Of a stretch of 64,000 nucleotides of DNA, positions 42,581-51,505 are shown piece by piece. The translations under genes were made by a program, and so were the position numbers. The DNA comes from Arthrobacter mangrovi. Lineage in GTDB: Bacteria > Actinomycetota > Actinomycetes > Actinomycetales > Micrococcaceae. The stretch covers positions 1 through 64,000 of the forward strand of contig NZ_BRVS01000009.1 of the NCBI RefSeq assembly GCF_026011795.1, written 5' to 3'. Positions within the stretch are counted from its first letter, which is position 1. Each line of letters begins with the position of its first letter. Under the pieces are notes generated by a model. It was not told where the DNA came from and made no database searches. It saw nothing but the letters and a program-made list of their open reading frames with translations.

Positions 42581-43909
42581 TTGTCGAAAATCACCTCTGT
42601 CCGCACCGAAGACATCCGCTTCCCCACCTCGCTGGATCTGGACGGTTCCGACGCCGTCAATGTCGATCCGGACTACTCCGCCGCCTACGTCAGCATCAAC
42701 ACGGATGACGAATCCGGCCACGGCTTCGTCTTCACCTGCGGCCGCGGCAACGAGATCATCACCGCAGCCATCGAATCGTACGGTCAGCTGCTGGTAGGCC
42801 GTGACCTGGACGAACTCGTCAGCGACCTTGGCGAATCCTCGCGTCGGCTGATCCATGATTCCCAGCTGCGCTGGCTCGGTCCCGAGAAGGGTGTCTCGCA
42901 CATGGCCGCCGGAGCGCTGGTTAACGCCCTGTGGGACATCCGTGCCAAGCGCGAGCAGAAGCCGCTGTGGCGGCTGCTCAGCGAGATGCCGGCCGAGGAA
43001 GTCGTCAACGCAGTCGACTTCACGCACATCAGGAACGCCCTCACTCCCGACGAGGCCCTCGAGATCCTGCGCCGCGGCGAAAACGGAAAGGCAGGGCGGA
43101 TCGAAGAGCTGCAGCGCTCCGGTTACCCCGCGTACACCACCACGCCGGGCTGGCTCGGCTACAGCGACGAAAAGCTGGTCCGCCTCAGCAGGGAAGCCGT
43201 CGCCGATGGGTTCGGCATGATCAAGCTCAAGGTCGGCGGGGACCTGAACGAGGACCGGCGCCGAATGAAGTTGGCCCGGGAGGCGGTAGGCGAGAACGTC
43301 AAGATTTCCATCGACGCCAACCAGCGTTGGGAAGTCCAGGAGGCCATCGACTGGGTCAACGAACTGGCCGAATTCAATCCGTGGTGGATTGAAGAACCCA
43401 CCAGCACGGACGAGATCCTCGGCCATGCCGCGATCCGCCGGGGTGTTGCCCCCGTCAAGGTCGCCACCGGTGAAGCCGTCGCCAGTCGAATCATTTTCAA
43501 GCAACTGCTCCAGGCCGGCGCCATCGACGTCATGCAGATCGATTCCACGCGCGTGGCAGGTGTCAACGAAAACATCGCCAACCTGCTCCTGGCGGCCCGG
43601 TTCGATACGCCCGTATGCCCGCACGCCGGAGGCGTCGGTCTGTGCGAACTGGTGCAGCACTTCTCCTTCTTCGACTACGCCGCAGTCAGCGGCAGCATGG
43701 AAAACCGGATGATCGAATTCGTCGACCACCTGCACGAGCACTTCATTGAACCGGTACGTGTGGAAGGCGGCCGCTACCTTGCGCCCCAAAAGCCGGGCAC
43801 AGGAGCCGAAATGCTCAAGGACTCGCGTGACCGCTGGACGTTCCCATCCGGCTCGGGCTGGCAGCAGGTCGGGGACCGGGCTGCAGTAACCGGGAGCAGC
43901 AACCGATGA
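42581..43909 (+). CDS. L-fuconate dehydratase-type enolase-superfamily enzyme
   Basis: A 442-residue mandelate-racemase-group enolase. The full set of L-fuconate dehydratase segments is present: RFPTSLDLDGSDAVNVDPDY near the N-terminus, the KxK acid/base motif in MIKLKVGG, metal ligands in ISIDANQRW, IEEPTS and ATGEAVASR, and the His base in CPHAGGVGLCE. TTG start with GAAAGG upstream. It dehydrates L-fuconate and, in known homologues, also D-arabinonate to 2-keto-3-deoxy acids. Its stop overlaps the next gene (ATGA). The substrate acid should enter through the TRAP system. Confidence 0.88.
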   Translation: MSKITSVRTEDIRFPTSLDLDGSDAVNVDPDYSAAYVSINTDDESGHGFVFTCGRGNEIITAAIESYGQLLVGRDLDELVSDLGESSRRLIHDSQLRWLGPEKGVSHMAAGALVNALWDIRAKREQKPLWRLLSEMPAEEVVNAVDFTHIRNALTPDEALEILRRGENGKAGRIEELQRSGYPAYTTTPGWLGYSDEKLVRLSREAVADGFGMIKLKVGGDLNEDRRRMKLAREAVGENVKISIDANQRWEVQEAIDWVNELAEFNPWWIEEPTSTDEILGHAAIRRGVAPVKVATGEAVASRIIFKQLLQAGAIDVMQIDSTRVAGVNENIANLLLAARFDTPVCPHAGGVGLCELVQHFSFFDYAAVSGSMENRMIEFVDHLHEHFIEPVRVEGGRYLAPQKPGTGAEMLKDSRDRWTFPSGSGWQQVGDRAAVTGSSNR

Positions 43910-45375
43910 CGACTACCTCAGCAGAACAGGCCGCCGCGCAGATCGAGGCCGCCCACAAGGCCTACGAGCAGTCCCGGGATGAAACACCGCAGACCCGCGC
44001 CGCCTGGCTCGAGGCCCTCGCCGGCGGGCTGGAACAGCATGCCGACGAACTGGTCGGAATCGCAGCACGCGAGACCCATCTGGCAGAGGGCCGGCTCCGC
44101 TTCGAACTCCAGCGCTCCGTCTTCCAGTTGCGGCTCTTCGGTGACGAAGTGTTCCGCGGCGAGAACCTGGACGCGACCATCGACCACGCCGACCCCGAGT
44201 GGGGCATGGGCCCCCGGCCGGACATCCGCAGGATCAATGTGCCGCTCGGCGTCGTCGGCGTCTTTGGCGCCTCCAACTTCCCCTTCGCCTTCAGCGTCAT
44301 GGGCGGCGACAGCGCCTCGGCCCTGGCGGCAGGCTGTGCCGTTGTGCATAAGATCCACGACGGCCACATCGAGCTGGGCCTTCGCACCGGGGAAATCGCC
44401 GCCGAAGCACTGGCCGCGGCGGGCGCGCCCACCGGTCTTTTCTCGACGGTCAGCGGCCGGGCGGCCGCCGAGGCCCTGGTGGACCACCCTCTCGTGACGG
44501 CCATCGGCTTCACCGGATCCACGGCCGGAGGACGGGCGCTGTTTGACCGGGCATCCCGGCGGCCGGTCCCCATCCCGTTCTACGGTGAACTCGGCAGCAT
44601 CAATCCGGTCTTTGTCACCGAGGAAGCCTGGAACCGGCGCAGCGAAGAGATCCTCGCCGGTTATGCGGGCTCATTCACCATGGGCATGGGACAGTTCTGC
44701 ACCAAGCCGGGACTGCTGTTCGCACCCGCCGGCAGTTCGGAGGAGATCGCGCAGGTCCTCGGCCGCGAGCTCGCCGGCAAGCCCATGGCTCCCCTGCTCA
44801 GCCCCCGGCTCCGCGAGGGCTTCGACGAGGCTCTCGCAGGCGTCCGGAACGCCGAAGGCGTGGATGTGCTCATCGACGGGGACGGAGCCGAAGCACCCTC
44901 TCCCACCGTGCTCCTGACCACGTCCGATGCCGTCCGCGAGCAGCCCGGGCTGCTGGAGCAGGAGATGTTCGGGCCAGCCACCCTGATCATCCAGTACAAA
45001 CCGGGAACCGACCTGGCGGAACTGGCGACGCTTCTCCAGGGGCAGCTGACGGCGACCGTCCAGGCGGAACCGGATGAAGACCTCGCGGCATTGCTGACGG
45101 TCCTGCGCGAAAGGAGCGGCCGTGTGCTCTGGAACGCTTGGCCAACAGGGGTCACCGTGACCTATGCGCAGCAGCACGGCGGTCCCTATCCGGCGACGAC
45201 GGCCCCCAACACGACCTCCGTGGGAACCGCCGCCATCCGACGGTTCATGCGGCCCGTTGCCTACGATTCCTTCCCGTCCGCCCAGCTGCCCCGGGCGCTG
45301 CAGGATGGGAACCCCTGGGCAATCGGGCGGCGCGTGGACGGTCGCTGGGAGCACCCTGCTGAAGGAGGCAACTGA
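43906..45375 (+). CDS. 2-oxoglutarate semialdehyde (2,5-dioxopentanoate) dehydrogenase
   Basis: A 489-residue aldehyde dehydrogenase of the KGSADH subgroup: GVFGASNFPFAFSVMGGD, GFTGSTAGGRALFDRA, PFYGELGSINPV (catalytic Glu) and GMGQFCTKPG (catalytic Cys). This group oxidises 2-oxoglutarate semialdehyde to 2-oxoglutarate in pentose, uronate and aldarate pathways. Its presence beside a fuconate dehydratase shows that a pentonate branch is likely used too. ATG overlaps the dehydratase stop. The length matches the family. Confidence 0.83.
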   Translation: MTTTSAEQAAAQIEAAHKAYEQSRDETPQTRAAWLEALAGGLEQHADELVGIAARETHLAEGRLRFELQRSVFQLRLFGDEVFRGENLDATIDHADPEWGMGPRPDIRRINVPLGVVGVFGASNFPFAFSVMGGDSASALAAGCAVVHKIHDGHIELGLRTGEIAAEALAAAGAPTGLFSTVSGRAAAEALVDHPLVTAIGFTGSTAGGRALFDRASRRPVPIPFYGELGSINPVFVTEEAWNRRSEEILAGYAGSFTMGMGQFCTKPGLLFAPAGSSEEIAQVLGRELAGKPMAPLLSPRLREGFDEALAGVRNAEGVDVLIDGDGAEAPSPTVLLTTSDAVREQPGLLEQEMFGPATLIIQYKPGTDLAELATLLQGQLTATVQAEPDEDLAALLTVLRERSGRVLWNAWPTGVTVTYAQQHGGPYPATTAPNTTSVGTAAIRRFMRPVAYDSFPSAQLPRALQDGNPWAIGRRVDGRWEHPAEGGN

Positions 45376-45376
45376 T

Positions 45377-46573
45377 ATGGAACGCTTCGCTCCGCAAGAC
45401 ATATTGCCGAAGGATTCCGTCCCGGCCCGGCTGGTCGGCCGGGTCTGGGATCCGGAATCGGGCGGCCCCCGAGTCGTCGCGGTCAGGGGGGAAGACGTCT
45501 ACGACATCACCGGCCACGCCCGCACCGTCGCGGATCTCATGGAACAGGCCGATCCCGGCCGGATCGTGGCGGGGGCCCTGGACCGGCCGCGCTGGAAACT
45601 GGCCGAGCTGGTCGAGGCTTCATGGAACAAGGACACCGATCGCCCGCACCTGCTGGCTCCGGTAGACCTCCAGGTCATCAAGGCCTGCGGCGTGACCTTC
45701 GTGGAAAGCATGGTCGAGCGCGTTATCGAGGAACGCTGCGCCGGCGATGCCAACAAGGCCGCCGAGGTCCGGGAACTGGTCGGCAAGGCGTTGGGCGGCA
45801 GCATATCCTCGCTCCGGCCCGGTTCGGAAGCGGCCATGCAGGCCAAGAAGGTGCTGCTCTCCGAAGGCATGTGGTCCCAGTATCTCGAAGTCGGCATCGG
45901 CCCGGATCCGGAAGTATTCACCAAGGCTCCGGTGCTGTCCGCTGTTGGTTTCGGCACCGACGTCGGCCTGCCGACCTTCTCCTCGTGGAACAATCCCGAG
46001 CCGGAATTGGTCCTCATCGTCGACTCGCGCGGCAGCGTCCGCGGGGCAACCCTCGGCAACGACGTCAACCTGCGGGACGTCGAGGGGCGCAGCGCTTTGC
46101 TGCTCGGCAAAGCCAAGGACAACAACGCTTCCACCGCATTGGGCCCCTTCATCCGGCTCTTCGACGGGGACTTCACCCTGGACACCCTCCGCCAGGAGGA
46201 AATAACCCTCGAGGTGCGGGGACAGGACGGCTATCTCCTGGAGGGCCGCAACAACGTCGCAAAGATCAGCCGGCCCTTCGAGGAACTGGTCCGCGCCGCC
46301 TGCGGCCGCCACCACCAGTATCCTGACGGCTTTGCCCTCTTTACCGGCACGCTGTTCGCCCCGACCCAGGACCGGGACGCGTCCGGCCAAGGCTTCACGC
46401 ATCACCCCGGCGACACGGTAGCTATCAGGAGTGAGCACCTTGGAGCGTTGGTCAACCGCACCGGCGTGACGGAAGAGCTGCCGCCGTGGACCTACGGCAT
46501 CAGGGATCTGTTCGCCTATCTCCAAAGCCCGGCAGCAGCTGGCACACCTCAACAGGCTGGAAGGAACTCATGA
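45377..46573 (+). CDS. FAH-family 2-keto-3-deoxy-pentonate dehydratase-like enzyme
   Basis: A 398-residue fumarylacetoacetate-hydrolase-fold protein, longer than the hydrolases. It carries GNDVNLRDVEGRSALLLGKAK, which recalls Caulobacter XylX and archaeal KdaD, enzymes that dehydrate 2-keto-3-deoxy-xylonate or -arabinonate to 2-oxoglutarate semialdehyde. Acidic metal ligands lie in EPELVLIVDSRG and GNDVNLRD. AAGGAGG sets the ATG at 45377. Its product would be the substrate of the dehydrogenase just upstream. Its stop overlaps the next gene by four bases. Confidence 0.75.
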   Translation: MERFAPQDILPKDSVPARLVGRVWDPESGGPRVVAVRGEDVYDITGHARTVADLMEQADPGRIVAGALDRPRWKLAELVEASWNKDTDRPHLLAPVDLQVIKACGVTFVESMVERVIEERCAGDANKAAEVRELVGKALGGSISSLRPGSEAAMQAKKVLLSEGMWSQYLEVGIGPDPEVFTKAPVLSAVGFGTDVGLPTFSSWNNPEPELVLIVDSRGSVRGATLGNDVNLRDVEGRSALLLGKAKDNNASTALGPFIRLFDGDFTLDTLRQEEITLEVRGQDGYLLEGRNNVAKISRPFEELVRAACGRHHQYPDGFALFTGTLFAPTQDRDASGQGFTHHPGDTVAIRSEHLGALVNRTGVTEELPPWTYGIRDLFAYLQSPAAAGTPQQAGRNS

Positions 46574-47430
46574 AACTCGTACGCTACGGCGCCCCCGGTG
46601 CGGAAAAACCCGCCGTCATCGCCATGAACGGCGACGGCACCGAGCACGCCTATGATCTGTCACCCGTGACCGACGACATCACGGGTGAATTCCTGGCCGC
46701 GGATGGCCTCGCGGCCGCCAAGAGGGCCCTCGACGCCGGCGACCTGCCAACGGTCGAGCTCGACGGCCAGCGCCTGGGCGCACCCATCGCCCGTCCGTCG
46801 GCCATCATCTGCGTCGGCATGAACTACGCCGAACACGCCGCCGAGTCCGGATCGGCGCCGCCCACCGTGCCGATCATCTTCTTCAAGACCCCGAACACCG
46901 TGGCCGGGCCGGACGATGAAGCCTTCATCCCCCGCAACAGCACCAAGACGGACTGGGAAGTCGAACTCGGCGTCGTCATCGGCAAGCGTGCCAGCTACCT
47001 CGAATCCCCGGAGCAGGCTGCCGGGCACATCGCCGGTTACCTGACGGCCAACGATCTCTCGGAGCGCACCTTCCAGATCGAAGATTCCGGCGGCCAATGG
47101 TCGAAGGGCAAGTGCGCCCCGGGGTTCTCGCCCCTTGGCCCGTGGCTGGTGCCGGCCGAGAACGTAGATGCCAACAATCTGCGGCTGCGCAGCTGGGTGA
47201 ACGGCGAGCCGCGCCAGGATTCCACCACCGCCGACATGATTTTTCCGGTCGACTTCCTGGTCCACCACCTGAGCCAGTACCTGACCATGGAGCCGGGCGA
47301 CGTGATCCTCACGGGAACACCCCAAGGCGTGGCCTTGTCCGGCAAGTACCCGTACCTGAAGGCCGGCGACATAGTCGAGATCGAGATCGAGGGACTCGGC
47401 CGCCAGCGCCAGGCATTCGCCCAGGCATGA
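46570..47430 (+). CDS. FAH-family diketo-acid hydrolase (2,4-diketo-3-deoxy-L-fuconate hydrolase-like)
   Basis: A 286-residue FAH hydrolase. Metal ligands and the catalytic His are in CVGMNYAEHAAES, and the two Glu in TDWEVELGVVIG; GYLTANDLSERTFQ and VILTGTPQGVALSG are family hallmarks. Short FAH proteins of this type split 2,4-diketo-3-deoxy acids into pyruvate and a second acid (L-lactate from the fucose series). ATGA overlap with the upstream FAH dehydratase. Having two FAH enzymes of different length side by side supports two separate reactions. Confidence 0.8.
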   Translation: MKLVRYGAPGAEKPAVIAMNGDGTEHAYDLSPVTDDITGEFLAADGLAAAKRALDAGDLPTVELDGQRLGAPIARPSAIICVGMNYAEHAAESGSAPPTVPIIFFKTPNTVAGPDDEAFIPRNSTKTDWEVELGVVIGKRASYLESPEQAAGHIAGYLTANDLSERTFQIEDSGGQWSKGKCAPGFSPLGPWLVPAENVDANNLRLRSWVNGEPRQDSTTADMIFPVDFLVHHLSQYLTMEPGDVILTGTPQGVALSGKYPYLKAGDIVEIEIEGLGRQRQAFAQA

Positions 47431-47456
47431 GCAATCATCGGCAGGAAAGGAGCGGC

Positions 47457-48212
47457 ATGACCAAGGAAATGGAAGGCCTGGTCGCCCTCGTGACCGGAGG
47501 TGCCTCCGGTATCGGCGCGGCTACCGCGGACAGGCTCGCAGACCTGGGTGCACACGTCGCCGTACTCGACCTGGCCCCGGAGTCAGCCAGCAAACGGCAC
47601 TTGGCCGTGCGGTGCGACGTATCGGACGATGCCTCCGTGCGGGCGGCGGTCCAAACCGTCGTCGAACACTTTGGCCGGCTGGACGTCGTCGTCAATAACG
47701 CGGGCGTCGGCGCGCAGGGAACAGTGGAAGACAACGACGACGACGAATGGCACCGCGTCTTCGACATCAACGTCATCGGGATGGTCCGGGTGAGCCGCGC
47801 GGCGTTGCCGCACCTCCGGAAGTCGCCCGCGGCCGCCATCGTCAACACCTGTTCCATTGCGGCCACGGTCGGGCTGCCGGCCCGGGTTCTCTATGGCGCG
47901 TCGAAGGGTGCCGTCCTGTCGATGACCATGGCGATGGCCGCAGACCACCTGCGCGAGGGCATCAGGGTCAACTGCGTCAAACCCGGGACGGCGGACACTC
48001 CCTGGATTGGCCGGTTGCTGGAGAAGGCCGAGGACCCCCAGGCGGAGCGCACGGCCCTCGAGGCGCGACAGCCGCACGGCCGGCTGGTGCAGCCGGACGA
48101 GGTAGCGGCCGCCGTGGCCTACCTGGCCTCCCCCGCCGCCGGGTCCACGACCGGTACCGCGCTGGAGGTCGACGGCGGCATGCAGGCCCTGAGGCTTCGG
48201 CCCGCCGGCTAA
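47457..48212 (+). CDS. SDR dehydrogenase, probable 2-keto-3-deoxy-L-fuconate dehydrogenase
   Basis: A 251-residue short-chain dehydrogenase. TGGASGIG cofactor loop, NNAGVGAQG, catalytic Ser in NTCSIAATVG and YGASKGAV. AAAGGAG precedes the ATG. SDRs of this size in L-fucose and L-rhamnose non-phosphorylating pathways oxidise C4 of 2-keto-3-deoxy acids, giving the substrate for the hydrolase upstream. It is the last gene of the operon, followed by a hairpin. The assignment rests on operon logic; SDR specificity cannot be read from the sequence alone. Confidence 0.78.
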   Translation: MTKEMEGLVALVTGGASGIGAATADRLADLGAHVAVLDLAPESASKRHLAVRCDVSDDASVRAAVQTVVEHFGRLDVVVNNAGVGAQGTVEDNDDDEWHRVFDINVIGMVRVSRAALPHLRKSPAAAIVNTCSIAATVGLPARVLYGASKGAVLSMTMAMAADHLREGIRVNCVKPGTADTPWIGRLLEKAEDPQAERTALEARQPHGRLVQPDEVAAAVAYLASPAAGSTTGTALEVDGGMQALRLRPAG

Positions 48213-48223
48213 GGACACGGGTT

Positions 48224-48255
48224 GGGCGGCGCCCTGCGACAGCGCGGCGCCGCCC
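48224..48255 (+). terminator. Hairpin terminator at the end of the sugar-acid operon
   Basis: gggcggcgcc (48224-48233) and ggcgccgccc (48246-48255) pair perfectly over 10 bases around a 12-base loop, directly after the SDR stop. It has no T-run. Confidence 0.65.
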
Positions 48256-48422
48256 TATCCAGGCTCGGTGCATAAAACGGTTAACACCAGGAGGGCGATG
48301 CGTTACGGGCGGGTGGCAGGGCGGGCATCCGGGCGTCGGTTCCCGTTCATCCGGCTGGGCAACAGTTGGTGGTGCCGGCCCACCCCAACTGGCCGGCGAT
48401 CACTCGACCGGAGGTTCCATTC

Positions 48423-50249
48423 GTGCACCTGTCCATGTCCACCCGACAAAGATCAACCTGGCTGTCCCGCCCGCTGCGCCTGACCGCGGGCGCCCTGGCC
48501 CTGCTGGCCACCGGCGCGCTGGCCGGCCCCGCTGCCACCGCCTCGCCTGCCCAGCCCGAATCCGACTGGGCCGCCACCGCCTACCGCGGAGGCGTCGACG
48601 TCGTTAAGTCCGCGGACGCGGACCAGCAGACCCTCGACGGCACCGCCTTCGACGACAAGAACAAGAACTCGAAGCAGGAATCCGGCGAGCCCGGCCTGCC
48701 CGGGGTAAAGGTGTCCAACGGCCGCGACATCGTGGCCACCGACGGCCAGGGCCGCTATGAGCTGCCGGCCTTCGACAACATGACCGTGTTCGTCACCCAG
48801 CCGCGCGGCTACCAGGTCCCGGTGGACGAGCACAACGTGGCGCAGTTCTTCTACAACCACCTGCCCGAGGGTTCCCCCGAGCTGAAGTTCGGCGGGCTGG
48901 AGCCGACCGGCGCGCTCCCGGACAAGGTGAACTTCCCGCTGGCCCAGAGCCAGCTGACGCAGTCGCCGGAGCAGCACTGCGCTGTGGGCGCCGACGTCCA
49001 GACCTATGACCAGGAGGAGGTCGGCTTCGCGCAGAACGGCGCTTTCGCGGACCTGGCCGCGCGGACCGACTATGCCGGCTGCGGCGCCCTCTTCATCGGG
49101 GACATCGTCGGCGACGACCTCTCGCTGTACCCGCAGACCCGCGAGCTGACTTCGATGCTCAACGGCCCGGCCCGCTTCCTGCCCGGCAACCACGACCTCG
49201 ATTTCGACGCCCTCGACGGCGAGCACGAGTTCGACAGCTACCGCGCCCAGTTCGGCCCGGAGTACTACTCCTACGACGCCGGCAAGACCCACGTCGTCGC
49301 GCTGAGCAACATCACCTACCCCACGCAGATCCCGGCGAAGAAGGGCAGCTACGCCTACGGCCTCGGCGAGCGCCAGCTCGAGTGGCTGCGCCAGGACGTC
49401 GCGTCCGTGCCCAAGGACCGGGCCATCGTCATCGCCTCGCACGCGCCGCTGACCGAGTTCTACTACTCGAACACCTACAGCCACGCGCAGATCCAGGAGA
49501 TCTACGAAATCCTCGAGGGCCGCGAAGTCGTCTCGGTCGCCGGGCACACCCACATGTCCGAGAACCTCCGCAAGGGCGACCTGATGGCGGGCTGGACCGA
49601 CACGTTCGGCGAGGCCGGCCTGCCGTTCACCCACCTGACGGCCCCGGCGGTTTCCGGCCAGTGGTACAACGGCCGGGTCCTCGAGGAGGGCTTCCCCACC
49701 GCCATCCAGCGCGACGGCACCCCGCCCGGCGTGCTGACCCTGGACATCAAGAACACCAGGATCAGCGAGCGCTTCACCGCCACCGGCGACGACGGTTCGG
49801 ACCAGATGGCCCTGGGCATCAACTCGCCCGCCTACCGCGCCTGGTTCGACGAGTACAAGAACCAGCGCGGCAAGGCTCCGGCCCCGGAGAACCCGAACGC
49901 CGTGGCGAAGGGCGAACTCGGCGGGACCTGGCTGACCACCAACTTCTGGATGGGCGCCACCGGCTCCACCGTGCAGGTGTCCATCGACGGCGGCGCGGCC
50001 ACCGAGGCCACGCGCACCCAGTCGATGACCGCCGACGACGTCCCCCGGATTGGCGCCGAGTACACCGATCCGTCCGCCACCCTTGAGCAACTGGTGCACG
50101 GCGGCGGCCTCCACGACCGGACCTCGCACCTGTGGCGCCTGCAGCTGCCGGCCGACCTGGCCGTCGGCGAGCACACCGCCACGGTCACCGCCACCGACGT
50201 GCACGGCCGCGAGTCCACCGAGACCCTCACCTTCGAGGTCATCGAGTAG
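48423..50249 (+). CDS. Secreted calcineurin-like phosphoesterase
   Basis: A 608-residue exported metallophosphoesterase. The GTG at 48423 has GGAGG at 48410-48414; a signal peptide follows (WLSRPLRLTAGALALLATG). An SdrD/CNA-B-like N-terminal beta domain (GTAFDDKNKNSKQESGEPG, about 75-150) precedes the catalytic domain, with GDIVGDD, PGNHDLDFD, SHAPLTE and AGHTHMS as metal ligands. A C-terminal MetallophosC-like beta domain (about 450-608) completes it. It likely removes phosphate from an extracellular ester or wall polymer. No signature of nucleotidase specificity is seen. Confidence 0.87.
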   Translation: MHLSMSTRQRSTWLSRPLRLTAGALALLATGALAGPAATASPAQPESDWAATAYRGGVDVVKSADADQQTLDGTAFDDKNKNSKQESGEPGLPGVKVSNGRDIVATDGQGRYELPAFDNMTVFVTQPRGYQVPVDEHNVAQFFYNHLPEGSPELKFGGLEPTGALPDKVNFPLAQSQLTQSPEQHCAVGADVQTYDQEEVGFAQNGAFADLAARTDYAGCGALFIGDIVGDDLSLYPQTRELTSMLNGPARFLPGNHDLDFDALDGEHEFDSYRAQFGPEYYSYDAGKTHVVALSNITYPTQIPAKKGSYAYGLGERQLEWLRQDVASVPKDRAIVIASHAPLTEFYYSNTYSHAQIQEIYEILEGREVVSVAGHTHMSENLRKGDLMAGWTDTFGEAGLPFTHLTAPAVSGQWYNGRVLEEGFPTAIQRDGTPPGVLTLDIKNTRISERFTATGDDGSDQMALGINSPAYRAWFDEYKNQRGKAPAPENPNAVAKGELGGTWLTTNFWMGATGSTVQVSIDGGAATEATRTQSMTADDVPRIGAEYTDPSATLEQLVHGGGLHDRTSHLWRLQLPADLAVGEHTATVTATDVHGRESTETLTFEVIE

Positions 50250-50260
50250 GCAAACCCTGG

Positions 50261-50313
50261 TACGACGGCGGGTGGCTGCGCTGAGGTTTCGGGCGCAACC
50301 ACCCGCCGTCGTA
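50261..50313. repeat. Dispersed palindromic element, copy A
   Basis: The left arm tacgacggcgggtggctgcg (50261-50280) and its inverted copy (50294-50313, one mismatch) flank 13 bases, 11 bp after the phosphoesterase stop. The same arms recur at 51076-51114 and partly at 63335-63368, 36055 and 21291. It probably terminates transcription. Confidence 0.75.
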
Positions 50314-50458
50314 CTTCCCCGCTGCGCCGCCGCGAACTGGTCAGGATCGCACCCAAACCCGATGTCCGCAAGGGGGTTCCACTGCCCGCCGCGGCGCCTG
50401 TAGCGTCCCTTACGTGGCTGCCGGACGGCAGCCGCCCTGAGGAAAGGAGAGAACGCCC

Positions 50459-51007
50459 GTGCGCAAAACCATCTTTGCTGTAGGAATGTCTGCGGCGTTC
50501 GTCGCCCTGTCGGCGGGACCTGCGTCGTCGGCAAGCTTCGATTCGGTCGAGACCGACGATGCCATCATCCGCCTGGCCCACGTCAGCGACGGTGTGCCCA
50601 CCATGGGTCCCGCCGCGTTCGCCATCGATGCCAAGGACCCGAGCCAGGCAGCGAACGACGACGCGGAGGGGACCATCACCTACGACCTCCTCGACGCCAA
50701 CGGCGGGAAGACCGGAACCGGCGGTACTGCCGACGTCATTTGCGTCGCCGCGGAAGAGTCCGGCTCCAGCCGGAATGCGACAGTCTGGGGCTGGCTGGAC
50801 AAGCCCGAAGGCGCCACCACGGCCGTCGCCATCACCGTCTCGGACCTCGACAAGGACGGCGTCTACGACCGGGCGACGGCGGGCGAAGTTGCCGGGGCAC
50901 CGTCACGCGAGGCCATCTCGGCAGCCTGCGCCCACTCCAGTGCGACGGGAACCCCGCTCATCGGCGGAACCCTGGCAGTCGTCGACGGCGTAACGCCCGC
51001 TCCCTGA
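50459..51007 (+). CDS. Small secreted protein of unknown function
   Basis: A 182-residue protein. GTG start with GAAAGGAG upstream, then a signal peptide (RKTIFAVGMSAAFVALSAG; cleavage near SSASFD). The mature part has two cysteines (DVICVAAE and SAACAHSS) that could form a disulfide, and acidic turns such as SDLDKDGVYD that may bind calcium. I do not recognise the family. It stands alone between two copies of the dispersed palindrome. Confidence 0.7.
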   Translation: MRKTIFAVGMSAAFVALSAGPASSASFDSVETDDAIIRLAHVSDGVPTMGPAAFAIDAKDPSQAANDDAEGTITYDLLDANGGKTGTGGTADVICVAAEESGSSRNATVWGWLDKPEGATTAVAITVSDLDKDGVYDRATAGEVAGAPSREAISAACAHSSATGTPLIGGTLAVVDGVTPAP

Positions 51008-51075
51008 CCCGAACCGCAGCGGCAGCCAGCCGCGTCCGCGGCCTGGGAGCCCGCGGAGTAACCATGACCCACGCC

Positions 51076-51114
51076 CGACGGCGGGTGGCTGCGTTGCGCA
51101 GCCACCCGCCGTCG
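51076..51114. repeat. Dispersed palindromic element, copy B
   Basis: cgacggcgggtggctgcg (51076-51093) and its exact inverse (51097-51114) form 18 perfect base pairs around a 3-base loop, between the convergent small secreted protein and the ABM-like gene. It is the best copy of the element. Confidence 0.85.
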
Positions 51115-51137
51115 TCGGCGTTCTGCACTGCGGAGCC

Positions 51138-51434
51138 CTACTGGAGGAGGTTGTAGACCTCCATCTCCGTTGCCTCGGGCATCGTAGTGAAGCCTCCTTC
51201 GACTCCGGCCTGCAGCTTCGGCATCAGCGTCCCATCGCGGAAGGCCTCCCAGCTTTCCTTCGAGTCGTGGACGGCGATGACCCGCCAGCCGCCGTCGGAC
51301 GGGCCGGCCGCATGGAAGATCTGGCCGGGCGGACGCTGGCCGGGGCCGGGATGGACGGCCGCCACGGATGCCTCGTACTGTTCCTTGGTGCCGCCGGGGA
51401 AGAAGTGCACGATCGCATAGGCCGAGTTGTTCAT
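51138..51434 (-). CDS. Small ABM-like (antibiotic biosynthesis monooxygenase fold) protein
   Basis: A 98-residue protein, MNNSAYAIVHFFPGGTKEQ at the start, with a GWRVIAVHDSKESWEAF segment and a later EMEVYNLLQ strand. This beta-alpha-beta pattern is that of ferredoxin-like dimeric barrels. AAGGAG lies just upstream. No function can be assigned. Confidence 0.65.
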   Translation of the reverse strand: MNNSAYAIVHFFPGGTKEQYEASVAAVHPGPGQRPPGQIFHAAGPSDGGWRVIAVHDSKESWEAFRDGTLMPKLQAGVEGGFTTMPEATEMEVYNLLQ

Positions 51435-51505
51435 GATGGGCTCCTTCGAAGATCGAACACCATCATGGTGGTCCCGCGGCCCGGGCAGGACCAGAGGCTT
51501 TCCGC

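Noticed and set aside
48453-50534. 693-codon minus-strand frame across the phosphoesterase gene
   Set aside because: Val/Leu/Gly-rich low-complexity translation, no start signal; shadow of the phosphoesterase.
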